This document shows positions 8,399 through 17,096 of a stretch of DNA of 47,458 nt, piece after piece. The notes under the pieces were generated by a model. It did no database searches. It was not told the DNA's origin and was given only the letters and a program-made list of their open reading frames with translations. The position numbers and the translations under genes are program-made. Origin of the DNA: Streptomyces sp. A 4/2 (GTDB lineage: Bacteria; Actinomycetota; Actinomycetes; Streptomycetales; Streptomycetaceae); the NCBI RefSeq assembly GCF_940670765.1, contig NZ_CALNVW010000058.1, forward strand, positions 1 through 47,458, given 5' to 3'. The number at the start of each line of letters is the position of its first letter. Positions within the stretch are counted from its first letter, which is position 1.

Positions 8399-8836
8399 AG
8401 CGACCGAAGCGACCGAACGACTGGCACAGAGTAGCGGGCACACGCGAACCAGGAGTCATGGAAAAACAAAAGATCCGGCGACCTGCTACACCTCAGCTAC
8501 CGAGCAGAACGGGCCAGCGACCCACCCCCGGGAGCCGCTGCGCCGACAGCTCGGGTATGTGTCCAGCTCAGACCGAGTACCGCGCCTTCAAAGCGACTGA
8601 AGCGACTCACGTTCCCTATATATGACGCACACTCACTCACCCACTACTGACTCCATATACCCGGAGCTTGGATCACTTCAGTCGCTTTCCTGCCGTGAAA
8701 ACCGGGCTGAACTGGGGTTTCTCTCCAGCGACCGAAGCTCTACCGCACTCCCCCGGCCGCTTCCCGCCAGTCGCTCCCCCGCCGTGCGGACCCGTCAGCT
8801 GCCGTCACCGGCCCTCTCTCAGCGACTCAAGCGACT
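8399..8836. repeat. Iteron-like AGCGACYGAAGCGACY repeats
   Basis: Copies: 8399-8414 (extended by GAACGACT to 8422), 8592-8607, inverted at 8673-8688, partial at 8727-8738, inverted half at 8769-8775, and 8821-8836. The 8-bp half AGCGACYG is repeated at 8-bp steps within a copy. An identical copy occurs, inverted, at 14889-14904 beyond tpg. Binding by the primase or another initiator is inferred. Confidence 0.65.
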
Positions 8837-8900
8837 CTGCAGCGGAGTTGGACCCGTCCGCGACACCGGCCGCCGTCGATGCCCAAGTGCGGAGCGCGCG

Positions 8901-8991
8901 GTTTACCGCGGTAAACCGGACCCCCGGAGTGACGCTGGTTTACCGCGGTAAACCGGACCCCGGGGGGTGACGCTGGTTTACCGCGGTAAAC
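8901..8991. repeat. parS-like cluster 1: three GTTTACCGCGGTAAAC palindromes
   Basis: Exact copies at 8901-8916, 8938-8953 and 8976-8991, spaced 37 and 38 bp. The third is the core of a perfect 34-bp palindrome (8967-9000) whose outer arms are GTGACGCTG. The same palindrome occurs ten more times around parAB, so it is probably the ParB-binding centromere site of this replicon. Confidence 0.8.
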
Positions 8992-9117
8992 CAGCGTCAC
9001 TGTCCCGTCTCGCCGAAGGTCGGCCGATCTCACCGAGGTCGACGGCCGTCCTGTTCGTCACATCGAAGTTCCTTCACCGCCAGGGACGTTCGGGTCGGGC
9101 CGCGTACCCTCGGCTCC

Positions 9118-9531
9118 GTGCCCCGTCATTCCAGGAGTCCCCGTCGGCTGGTTGCCGATGCGCGCCTGTACTTGTGGACGCTCCGCCACAGCCACAGCGT
9201 GGTGGACGGCAGCCGGTCCTGCTGCGAGACCCTGAGGCTGTACCCACAGCCGGCCGGCGCCGGCGGCCCACTGTGCGTCGTCTTCGCCGAGGGCCCTGGC
9301 CGGTATGTCCCGGGTGGTTTTCCCCTGGGCTCCGGAGACGTGGGATACGTCCGGGGTGCCTCCCTGAACCTTCACGAACCCGGCGCCGTCCGCGCTCTGC
9401 TCGACGTGGCGTTGGCACGCGGGTGGCAGCCAGAGGTACGGCGGGTGGTGGAGATCGACGGCTGGTCCCTGCTGGAGGCGGCAGCCGCCGCGCAGGCCGG
9501 GACAGCCGACCCCGCGGACCCGGAAGATTGA
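9118..9531 (+). CDS. Small conserved hypothetical protein
   Basis: 137 residues from a GTG at 9118; no strong ribosome site is seen, so the start is uncertain. Visible features are a basic N-terminus (RLVADARLYLWTLRHSH), a central CCETLRLYPQPAG, and a C-terminal GASLNLHEPGAVRALLDVALARGW and EIDGWSLLE. It looks like a compact globular cytosolic protein of a family common in Streptomyces, but I cannot assign a function. It lies alone between two clusters of partition sites. Confidence 0.6.
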   Translation: MPRHSRSPRRLVADARLYLWTLRHSHSVVDGSRSCCETLRLYPQPAGAGGPLCVVFAEGPGRYVPGGFPLGSGDVGYVRGASLNLHEPGAVRALLDVALARGWQPEVRRVVEIDGWSLLEAAAAAQAGTADPADPED

Positions 9532-9539
9532 CACCGAGT

Positions 9540-9597
9540 GACTTCGTTGATTCTCGAATCAGGTTCCTGGGCGCTCGTCAGACTTCGTTGAGACTCG
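9540..9597. repeat. Direct repeat GACTTCGTTGA, two copies
   Basis: GACTTCGTTGATTCTCG at 9540 and GACTTCGTTGAGACTCG at 9581 are 41 bp apart in the stretch before parS-like cluster 2. Function is unknown. The whole 9532-10040 stretch has no gene; it holds this repeat, six palindromes and the parA promoter. Confidence 0.5.
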
Positions 9598-9643
9598 TCA
9601 AGCTTCAGCGCGACGGGACCTGCGGCCCTCCCCGCCGACGCTG

Positions 9644-9897
9644 GTTTACCGCGGTAAACCAGCGCTCCCTGCCGCCCTTCCGCAGGCCCGGTTTACCGCG
9701 GTAAACCGACAGGCCCAGCCGCTCTCACCGCAGGCCCGGTTTACCGCGGTAAACCGACAACCCCAGCCGCTCTCACCGCAGTGCTGGTTTACCGCGGTAA
9801 ACCGACAGGCCCCGCCGACCCTCACCGCGGACGGTTTACCGCGGTAAACCGGCGAGCTCCGCAGCCCCCATCCCGGACCTGGTTTACCGCGGTAAAC
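9644..9897. repeat. parS-like cluster 2: six GTTTACCGCGGTAAAC palindromes upstream of parA
   Basis: Exact copies start at 9644, 9691, 9739, 9787, 9834 and 9882, so spacing is 47, 48, 48, 47 and 48 bp, about 4.5 helical turns. Two adjacent units also share flanking sequence (GCAGGCCC before, CCCAGCCGCTCTCACC after), showing tandem duplication of a 48-bp unit. The last site ends 144 bp before the parA start, so ParB binding here could both mark the centromere and control parAB. Confidence 0.85.
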
Positions 9898-10040
9898 CGC
9901 GCCCAGCCCCCATCACAGGCCCCGAACGGTCGAATCACCGGTCGAATCATGAGCGTCCGGGGCAAACCAACCCACGCTCATCTGCGATGATGCCCTCTGC
10001 CCGAAGTACCGGAACCCACGGGAAGCAAACGGAGCATCAC

Positions 10041-10703
10041 ATGCCGGCAAGCGTCTACGTCGTGTCCATCGACCCCCAGGCATCCACTGTCTGGTGGGCG
10101 AATCGGATCACCGATCTACCTTTCGACTTCTCCCAGGAGCACGAGACCCCGGAGAACCTGTCGCTCCTTCAGGAGACAGGTGCGCGGGTCCACGTGATCG
10201 CCAACCAGAAGGGTGGCGTAGGGAAGACCACGACGACCCTCAACCTGGGAGCCGTCGTCGCCGACGTGCTCAGGGCGAACAGGAACGGACTCCAGCACGT
10301 CTTCATCGACACCCCGGGCAGTCTCCAGGACGAGAACCTGCTCCTCGAAGCCCTGAAGTACGCGCACGATGTCATCGTGCCGGTTCCCCCGGAGGGCCTC
10401 GCCTTCGACCCGACCGCGCGCACGGTGAAGAAGGTGATCGAGCCCAGCGGGCTCCCCTTCAAGGTCGTCATCAACAACTGGGACCCACGCGACGGAACCG
10501 CCGACCTGGACGACACCAAGGCGTACATCGATGCGCAGGGTTGGCCCCGGGCGGAAGCCGTCGTCCGCCGGTACAAGGTCCACACCCGGGCGTCCGTCGA
10601 AGGACGCGTCGTCACGCAGTACCCGAAGAACCGGGTCGCCATGGAGGCCCGCGAAGACTTCTTCCGCCTGGCCCTCGAACTCGGTTACGGAGGTGGCGCG
10701 TGA
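10041..10703 (+). CDS. parA: ParA-type partition ATPase with exchanged N-terminal sequence blocks
   Basis: 220 residues from ATG 10041, with ACGGAG 7 nt upstream. All ParA elements are present: P-loop NQKGGVGKTTTT, the Walker A'-like VVSIDPQAST and Walker B HVFIDTPGS, followed by VINNWDPRDG and a C-terminus typical of Streptomyces plasmid ParA. Their order is abnormal. VYVVSIDPQAS lies at residues 5-15 and the P-loop at about 55-66, whereas every ParA/MinD protein I know has the P-loop first. Moving codons 10044-10169 behind 10170-10271 restores a canonical protein starting MQETGARVHVIANQKGG. The parB start overlaps its stop (TGATG). Whether this order is natural or an artefact, and whether the protein works, cannot be told here. 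Confidence 0.8.
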   Translation: MPASVYVVSIDPQASTVWWANRITDLPFDFSQEHETPENLSLLQETGARVHVIANQKGGVGKTTTTLNLGAVVADVLRANRNGLQHVFIDTPGSLQDENLLLEALKYAHDVIVPVPPEGLAFDPTARTVKKVIEPSGLPFKVVINNWDPRDGTADLDDTKAYIDAQGWPRAEAVVRRYKVHTRASVEGRVVTQYPKNRVAMEAREDFFRLALELGYGGGA

Positions 10704-11881
10704 TGGCCGCAGGACGCAGGACGAGCCTCGCCTCGCTCGCCGGTCAGAAAGTCGACGACGTCCCGGGCAAGAGCGACCCGCTGCTGCTGACACTTCCGCT
10801 GCAGAAGCTGGTACCGACCCGCTTCAATCCCCGCCGCAACTTCGGTACGGACGAGGACCTCAGGGATTTCGGCCTCAAGCTCAAGAAGCGCCAGCTTCAG
10901 CCCGCCGTGGTCGTCTCCCGGCCCGGCTACCTCAAGCTCTGGCCGGAGGAAGAGGAACACGTCGGGGCAGTGCCGTACGTGATCGCCAACGGCGAGCGCC
11001 GCTTCCGCGGCTCCCTCGCGGCCGGGCTCACGACACTCAACGTCGTCCACAACGAGGACGTGGCCAACAGCCGGGCCGACTTCCTCGATGCCGTTCTCTC
11101 CGAGAACAACGACCGTGAGGATCTGGACCCGATCGAGCGGGCCATCGGTATCGAAATCATGGTGGCCGAACTCGGGGGAGCGGACCGGGTCGCGAACCAC
11201 TACGGAAAGACGAAGGGCTGGGTGAGCCAACAGCGCAAGCTGCTCAAGCTCACGCCCGAGCTCCAGGCCTTCGTGAGCACCGGCGAGATCGCGATCCGGA
11301 TCGGCAGGGAGCTCGCCGGGCTGCCGGCTGCCGAGCAATTCGCCGCCTGGGAGGACGAACAGAAGCGCCGACTGGCCGTCCAGAGCGCACCGCGCGCCCC
11401 GAGGTCCGCCAAGAAGCCGGACGAGGCCAGGACGCCGGAGCAGCCGGCGGAGCGGTTTACCGCGGTAAACCAGCCGGGGTCGCAGGCGTCTCAGGCGGAG
11501 CGGTTTACCGCGGTAAACCAGCCGGAGCGGCAAGCGCCTCCGGTGGAGCGGTTTACCGCGGTAAACCGATCGGCGCCGCAGCCGTCCCAGGCCCAGCGGT
11601 TTACCGCGGTAAACCAGGACGAGCCGCAAGCGCCCGTCGCAGCCGGAGCCGTCAGGTCGCAGCGCCCGGAGGCTGCCGGGGAACTCGTTCCGGCAGTGCC
11701 CGCTCAGCAGCACGAGGAAGCCCCGCTGAGCGAGCTGCCGCTTGTCGCGTCGCCCGCCCAGGCCGTCGATGTTCTCGCCCGGATCTTCTCCCCGGCGGAT
11801 CTCACGGCTGTCGCGGAACTGCTGCTCGACCGGATCGGGAGCGACCACGCCCTGTCTGCCGCTGCTGCTGCGGAGGCGTAG
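10703..11881 (+). CDS. parB: ParB-type partition protein (CTP-dependent clamp family)
   Basis: 392 residues from ATG 10703 behind GGAGG, overlapping parA by one base. The N-terminal domain has the NGERRFRG motif (residues 96-103) and ENNDREDLDPIERA, both part of the CTP-binding ParB fold. A helix-turn-helix follows (ADRVANHYGKTKGWVSQQRK). Residues 251-304 hold four near-repeats of 16 residues built around RFTAVN, each encoded by one exact copy of the parS-like palindrome. The C-terminus (VDVLARIFSPADLTAVAELL) is the probable dimerisation domain. It should load onto GTTTACCGCGGTAAAC sites and act with ParA in segregating the replicon. Confidence 0.9.
   Translation: MAAGRRTSLASLAGQKVDDVPGKSDPLLLTLPLQKLVPTRFNPRRNFGTDEDLRDFGLKLKKRQLQPAVVVSRPGYLKLWPEEEEHVGAVPYVIANGERRFRGSLAAGLTTLNVVHNEDVANSRADFLDAVLSENNDREDLDPIERAIGIEIMVAELGGADRVANHYGKTKGWVSQQRKLLKLTPELQAFVSTGEIAIRIGRELAGLPAAEQFAAWEDEQKRRLAVQSAPRAPRSAKKPDEARTPEQPAERFTAVNQPGSQASQAERFTAVNQPERQAPPVERFTAVNRSAPQPSQAQRFTAVNQDEPQAPVAAGAVRSQRPEAAGELVPAVPAQQHEEAPLSELPLVASPAQAVDVLARIFSPADLTAVAELLLDRIGSDHALSAAAAAEA
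11455..11614. repeat. parS-like cluster 3: four GTTTACCGCGGTAAAC palindromes inside parB
   Basis: Copies start at 11455, 11503, 11551 and 11599, exactly 48 bp (16 codons) apart. Each encodes RFTAVN in the linker of ParB. Intervening codons vary (PGSQASQA, PERQAPPV, SAPQPSQA), which suggests that the DNA site rather than the linker protein sequence is what is conserved. Confidence 0.88.
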
Positions 11882-11888
11882 ACAGGCT

Positions 11889-11926
11889 CCGCGAGGCCCT
11901 CACGGACAAGCGTGAGGGCCTCGCGG
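11889..11926 (+). terminator. Strong hairpin after parB
   Basis: A perfect 16-bp stem (CCGCGAGGCCCTCACG / CGTGAGGGCCTCGCGG) with a 6-nt loop starts 8 bp after the parB stop. It is a probable intrinsic terminator separating parAB from tap-tpg. No U-run follows, as is common in Streptomyces. Confidence 0.75.
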
Positions 11927-11982
11927 CCGGGGGAGTGGCGAGTACCTCGGGTCGGGCCCGGAGCCCCCTCGGACATCCACCC

Positions 11983-12019
11983 GTACGCGATATGTACGGT
12001 AAACGTACGCAATCCGTAC
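11983..12019. promoter_or_regulatory. Four GTAC boxes at exact 11-bp steps before tap
   Basis: GTAC occurs at 11983, 11994, 12005 and 12016, mostly as part of CGTAC or TGTACGG. One face of the helix is thus repeated four times in the region where the tap promoter should be, 36-70 bp before its start codon. The Tap protein itself begins with an XRE-type helix-turn-helix, so autoregulation is a reasonable guess. Confidence 0.5.
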
Positions 12020-12054
12020 AGGGGTGCGGGATAGGCTGAGGGTCAGGAGGCTCC

Positions 12055-14319
<2,265 letters not shown>

Positions 14320-14325
14320 ACCGCG

Positions 14326-14883
14326 ATGAGCATGTTCGGGGACGGCCTGGACAAGGCGGTGGAGAAGGCGTTCACCCGCCCGATCCCGAAGTCGGCGGGT
14401 GCGCAGATGCGGTACCTGGTCAAGCAGTTGAAGGGGACGAAGGCGGTTGCCCGGATGCTGCGGGTGTCCCAGCGGACCGTGGAGCGGTACGTGAAGAACG
14501 AGATCAGGAAGCCCCGTCCGGATCTCGCCACGCGCCTGGAGACCGAGGTCAGGAAGCGGTGGCAGCCGCAGATCAGGGAGAAGGCCAGGCAGAAGGCGGC
14601 CACCACCGACGGCATCGTCGTCGACACCCGCGCCCGCCTCGGCTACACCGCCCCGATCGGCACCACCGACCAGGACCGGATCCGCCACCTCACCGTGGCC
14701 CTGCCCCCGCAGTACGCGGCCCGCCTCTTCGAGGCCCAGGCGCAGGGAGCCGGCGACCAGCAACTCCGGACGATCACCGCCGAAGCACTCAAGGACGTCT
14801 ACTTCCAGGACGACGGCCGCCGCGCCGGAGACCTGGAGGAGGTGCGGTTCACCGACGTGGAACACATCGACTTCGACCTGTAG
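14326..14883 (+). CDS. tpg: Telomere terminal protein Tpg
   Basis: 185 residues, the same length as the Tpg proteins of S. coelicolor and S. lividans (184-185). It starts MSMFGDGLDKAVEKAFTRP, followed by a helix-turn-helix-like KAVARMLRVSQRTVERYVK (about residues 44-62), RKRWQPQIREKAR, then the C-terminal ARLGYTAPIGTTD and ALPPQYAARLFEAQ. Tpg is covalently attached to the 5' ends of linear replicons and primes patching of the telomere 3' overhang. It follows tap by 6 bp, with a GGGGAG ribosome site inside the end of tap. A second iteron copy lies just after its stop. Confidence 0.93.
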   Translation: MSMFGDGLDKAVEKAFTRPIPKSAGAQMRYLVKQLKGTKAVARMLRVSQRTVERYVKNEIRKPRPDLATRLETEVRKRWQPQIREKARQKAATTDGIVVDTRARLGYTAPIGTTDQDRIRHLTVALPPQYAARLFEAQAQGAGDQQLRTITAEALKDVYFQDDGRRAGDLEEVRFTDVEHIDFDL

Positions 14884-14888
14884 GCGCC

Positions 14889-14904
14889 GGTCGCTTCGGT
14901 CGCT
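14889..14904 (-). repeat. Isolated iteron copy downstream of tpg
   Basis: The inverse of AGCGACCGAAGCGACC, identical to the copy at 8399-8414. Together the two mark both ends of the par-tap-tpg segment. Three GCACTCCG repeats follow in the short gap to the next gene. Confidence 0.55.
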
Positions 14905-15019
14905 GTCGGAGAGCCGCCCCCGCAGGACGGCACTCCGACGGCACTCCGACAGCACTCCGGCCGGACCACTCAGCACCACCCGGCAGCGGCCCGCCGCCGA
15001 AGTGCCGGTGGCCGACGTG

Positions 15020-15964
15020 TCAGAGGGTGGGCAGGTGATGGTCCAGCGTGGCGACGCTGGAGTAGATGCAAGTGCCGTTCTGGAGCGCGGAGATGAGTAC
15101 TCGTACCCGTCCGGCCGAGTCGCTGGGGAGCGGGTCCACGTGGATCCAGCAGGGGGCGTCGAGTTCGGCGTAGCGGGAGAAGACGACGTCCATGGCCACG
15201 ACCATCACCGGCCGCGGATGGGCGAACGCGTGTGCTGCCTGGCGCGTCGCCTCCAGCAGCAGCATTCCCGGAACGTGGTCGAGGGGGTGGTCGAACAGCA
15301 CAGGATGGGTGAGGTCGACCCTCAACTGCATGAGGTTGGGGCTGTCCGTGGGGGAGAGGACCACATCTTCGAACCGTTCGCGGCCCACCTGCTGCGGGTT
15401 CATCGGCGGAGCCAGCGGGATCGCCCGAGCCTCGGCCAGGGCCACATCCGCGTACTGCTTGCGCAGGCGCTGGTAGATCGCCGGGGGCTGGTTGGAGAAG
15501 CTGGTCCGGGCCGTGCCCAGCTGTATTCCGTGCCGCATCAGGTCCACTTGCATGTTCATCGAGGCCAGTCGGCTGCCGCGGCGTACCACCTCGGTGCAGG
15601 AGATACGCATGCCCACCGGGGAGGGGGCCTTGGCCGCGATCATTGCCGCCGGGTTGAGCGTGTAGGCGAAGTGGCTCCACGCCTGGCGGTGCCCCAGGGG
15701 CACGTCGAAGGCGGTGTGGCACAGCAGCGGAATGGCCTGGCGGACCGATTCGGCCAGCAGAAGCGGGTCGTGCAGGCCGTGGGAGGGGCCGTAGAAGCTG
15801 TGCTGGTGCGGCCAGCGCGCCCCCACGCCGTAGACGTCGCTTCCGTTGGGCCGCCAGGCGGTGAGCAGGACTTCGGACCCGGCCACCTTGTGTACGTACT
15901 CGCGCGGAACCCTGGTGGTGCCGCGCGTCGGTATCCGGGCAGGTCCTGGCACTGTGATGGACAT
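15020..15964 (-). CDS. AfsA/ScbA-family gamma-butyrolactone synthase (second copy)
   Basis: 314 residues from ATG 15964, with AGGGGGAG 4 nt upstream; the frame is open to 16051 but those codons cross the operator. AfsA repeat 1 shows VPREYVHKVAGSEVLLT, WPHQHSFYG and HDPLLLAESVRQ. Repeat 2 shows FEDVVLSPTDSPNL and LFDHPLDHVPGMLLLEATR. It should catalyse the same condensation of a beta-ketoacyl group with dihydroxyacetone phosphate as the first copy, but the two are clearly diverged and may make different signals. It is divergent from the second receptor, with one operator-like site before each. Confidence 0.9.
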   Translation of the reverse strand: MSITVPGPARIPTRGTTRVPREYVHKVAGSEVLLTAWRPNGSDVYGVGARWPHQHSFYGPSHGLHDPLLLAESVRQAIPLLCHTAFDVPLGHRQAWSHFAYTLNPAAMIAAKAPSPVGMRISCTEVVRRGSRLASMNMQVDLMRHGIQLGTARTSFSNQPPAIYQRLRKQYADVALAEARAIPLAPPMNPQQVGRERFEDVVLSPTDSPNLMQLRVDLTHPVLFDHPLDHVPGMLLLEATRQAAHAFAHPRPVMVVAMDVVFSRYAELDAPCWIHVDPLPSDSAGRVRVLISALQNGTCIYSSVATLDHHLPTL

Positions 15965-16016
15965 GAAGCTCCCCCTGGAACATCTGTTGAGGCGCGGCGC
16001 GGCGTTAGCCGCACCG

Positions 16017-16044
16017 GCAAACATAAAGAGTGTTCTTTTTTTTA
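16017..16044. promoter_or_regulatory. Operator-like site A (before second afsA-like gene)
   Basis: AAACATAAAGAGTGTTCT followed by eight T's. It shares AACATARAGANYGTTCT with site B at 16208-16236. It lies 55-80 bp upstream of the AfsA start, where transcription should begin. Confidence 0.55.
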
Positions 16045-16207
16045 GGGTCAAGAGAAGGTGAATGCCGGGTCATGCCTTGATAAAGGGTCGAGAGCGGGTG
16101 GAGGCTGAAATTGTCCGACTGTCGGGCGGTGTCGGCCTGTCCGGAGCGGATTGGTCCGGTCGTCCGACTTCTGGAGCGGGGGAGTGGCGATTCCCGGTTC
16201 GGACCGG

Positions 16208-16236
16208 ATAACATAGAGATCGTTCTATTTTTTGGG
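16208..16236. promoter_or_regulatory. Operator-like site B (before second receptor)
   Basis: AACATAGAGATCGTTCTATT then TTTTGGG, an imperfect dyad (ATAGA...TCTAT) around GATCG, ending about 11 bp before the receptor start codon. The core GATCGTTCT recurs in site C. Autoregulation by the adjacent receptor is inferred. Confidence 0.6.
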
Positions 16237-16246
16237 AGAAGATGCG

Positions 16247-16900
16247 ATGGGACAGCCGAAGCAGGAGCGAGCCGTACAGACCCGCGAGGTGATCCTGCAC
16301 GCGGCAGCGGAGGTCTTCGACGAGTACGGCTTCGCCGGCGCGAGTATCACGAAGATCCTCAAGCGGGCCGGAGCGACAGCCGGGGCGATGTACTTCCACT
16401 TCGAGTCCAAAGAGGGCCTGGCCCGTGCCGTGATGAACGCCCAGCCGCAGACCATCGTGCCGTGGCTGGACTCGACCGGCCTGCAACGGCTGGTGGACAT
16501 CACACTGATCTGGGCCCACCAGCTCCAGGTGGACCCGATGCTGCGGGCAGGTGTGCGGCTCACCGGCGAGCAGGCCACCTTCGGTATCCAGGACGCCGCC
16601 CCTTACACGGCCTGGATCGAGATCATGAAGCAGTGCCTGGATATCGCCGTCGAGAAGGGTGAACTCCTGCCGGGGGTGGGGCCCCAGGAGGTCGCCGAGT
16701 TCGTCGTCGAAGCCTGCACCGGCATGCAGACGGTCGCCGCGGTGGTGAGCGGACGCCGGGACCTTTCGGAGCGAGCGGTGCGCATGTGGCGGCTACTGCT
16801 GCCGGGAATCGCCGTACCGTCCGTCGTCGCCCACACCACGCTCGACCCGCAACGAGTGAAGGTGGCCGCCGTTGATGCCTCGGGTGCCGCACTGTCCTGA
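16247..16900 (+). CDS. Gamma-butyrolactone receptor-like TetR regulator (second)
   Basis: 217 residues from ATG 16247 with GGGAGAAG 6 nt upstream. The DNA-binding domain reads QERAVQTREVILHAAAEVF, then ITKILKRAGATAGAMYFHF, the ScbR/ArpA pattern. The ligand domain contains TAWIEIMKQ, where Trp may fill the role of the conserved pocket residue. Compared with the first receptor the recognition helix differs (ATAGAMYF against VTKGALYF), in line with the different operator motif seen around this block. It probably represses the second afsA-like gene, itself and the transposase-like gene. Confidence 0.87.
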   Translation: MGQPKQERAVQTREVILHAAAEVFDEYGFAGASITKILKRAGATAGAMYFHFESKEGLARAVMNAQPQTIVPWLDSTGLQRLVDITLIWAHQLQVDPMLRAGVRLTGEQATFGIQDAAPYTAWIEIMKQCLDIAVEKGELLPGVGPQEVAEFVVEACTGMQTVAAVVSGRRDLSERAVRMWRLLLPGIAVPSVVAHTTLDPQRVKVAAVDASGAALS

Positions 16901-16982
16901 GCCCGGTACGCGGCGCCGAACCGGGCGCGCACAGTGTCACCGGCACGCTGTCCCGACCGCCCCAGTGGGAGAGGGCACTTCG

Positions 16983-17004
16983 AGGCGGCGGTCTGCCGCC
17001 GCCT
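16983..17004 (+). terminator. Hairpin after the second receptor gene
   Basis: A 9-bp perfect GC stem (AGGCGGCGG / CCGCCGCCT) with a TCTG tetraloop, 82 bp after the receptor stop and 92 bp before the next start. No U-run. Confidence 0.45.
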
Positions 17005-17096
17005 GTACCGTGACCGCGGTACCGACCGCGCGCCGGCAGTAGCAGCACCGGTGCACCGGAACCGCTTGACGACATGACACTCGCGGGGGCGACACG

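Larger units (their letters stand above)
8384..9117. other. Gene-poor candidate replication origin region
   Basis: 734 bp with no convincing gene between the replication operon and the first partition repeats. It holds AGCGACYNAAGCGACY iterons (8399-8836), an AT-rich patch with CCTATATATGACG near 8613-8625 and CCATATACC near 8652, and the first three GTTTACCGCGGTAAAC sites. Iterons plus an AT-rich patch beside the primase operon is typical of a theta-type plasmid origin. This is inference from layout. Confidence 0.5.

Noticed and set aside
8622..8951. Plus-strand reading frames across the iteron and palindrome region
   Set aside because: They lack ribosome sites and family signature, are built from the repeats themselves, and overlap each other in other frames.
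9644..9897. CRISPR array reading of the regularly spaced repeats
   Set aside because: The 16-bp repeat is a perfect palindrome, spacer regions are partly duplicated, and there are no cas genes; partition sites explain it better.
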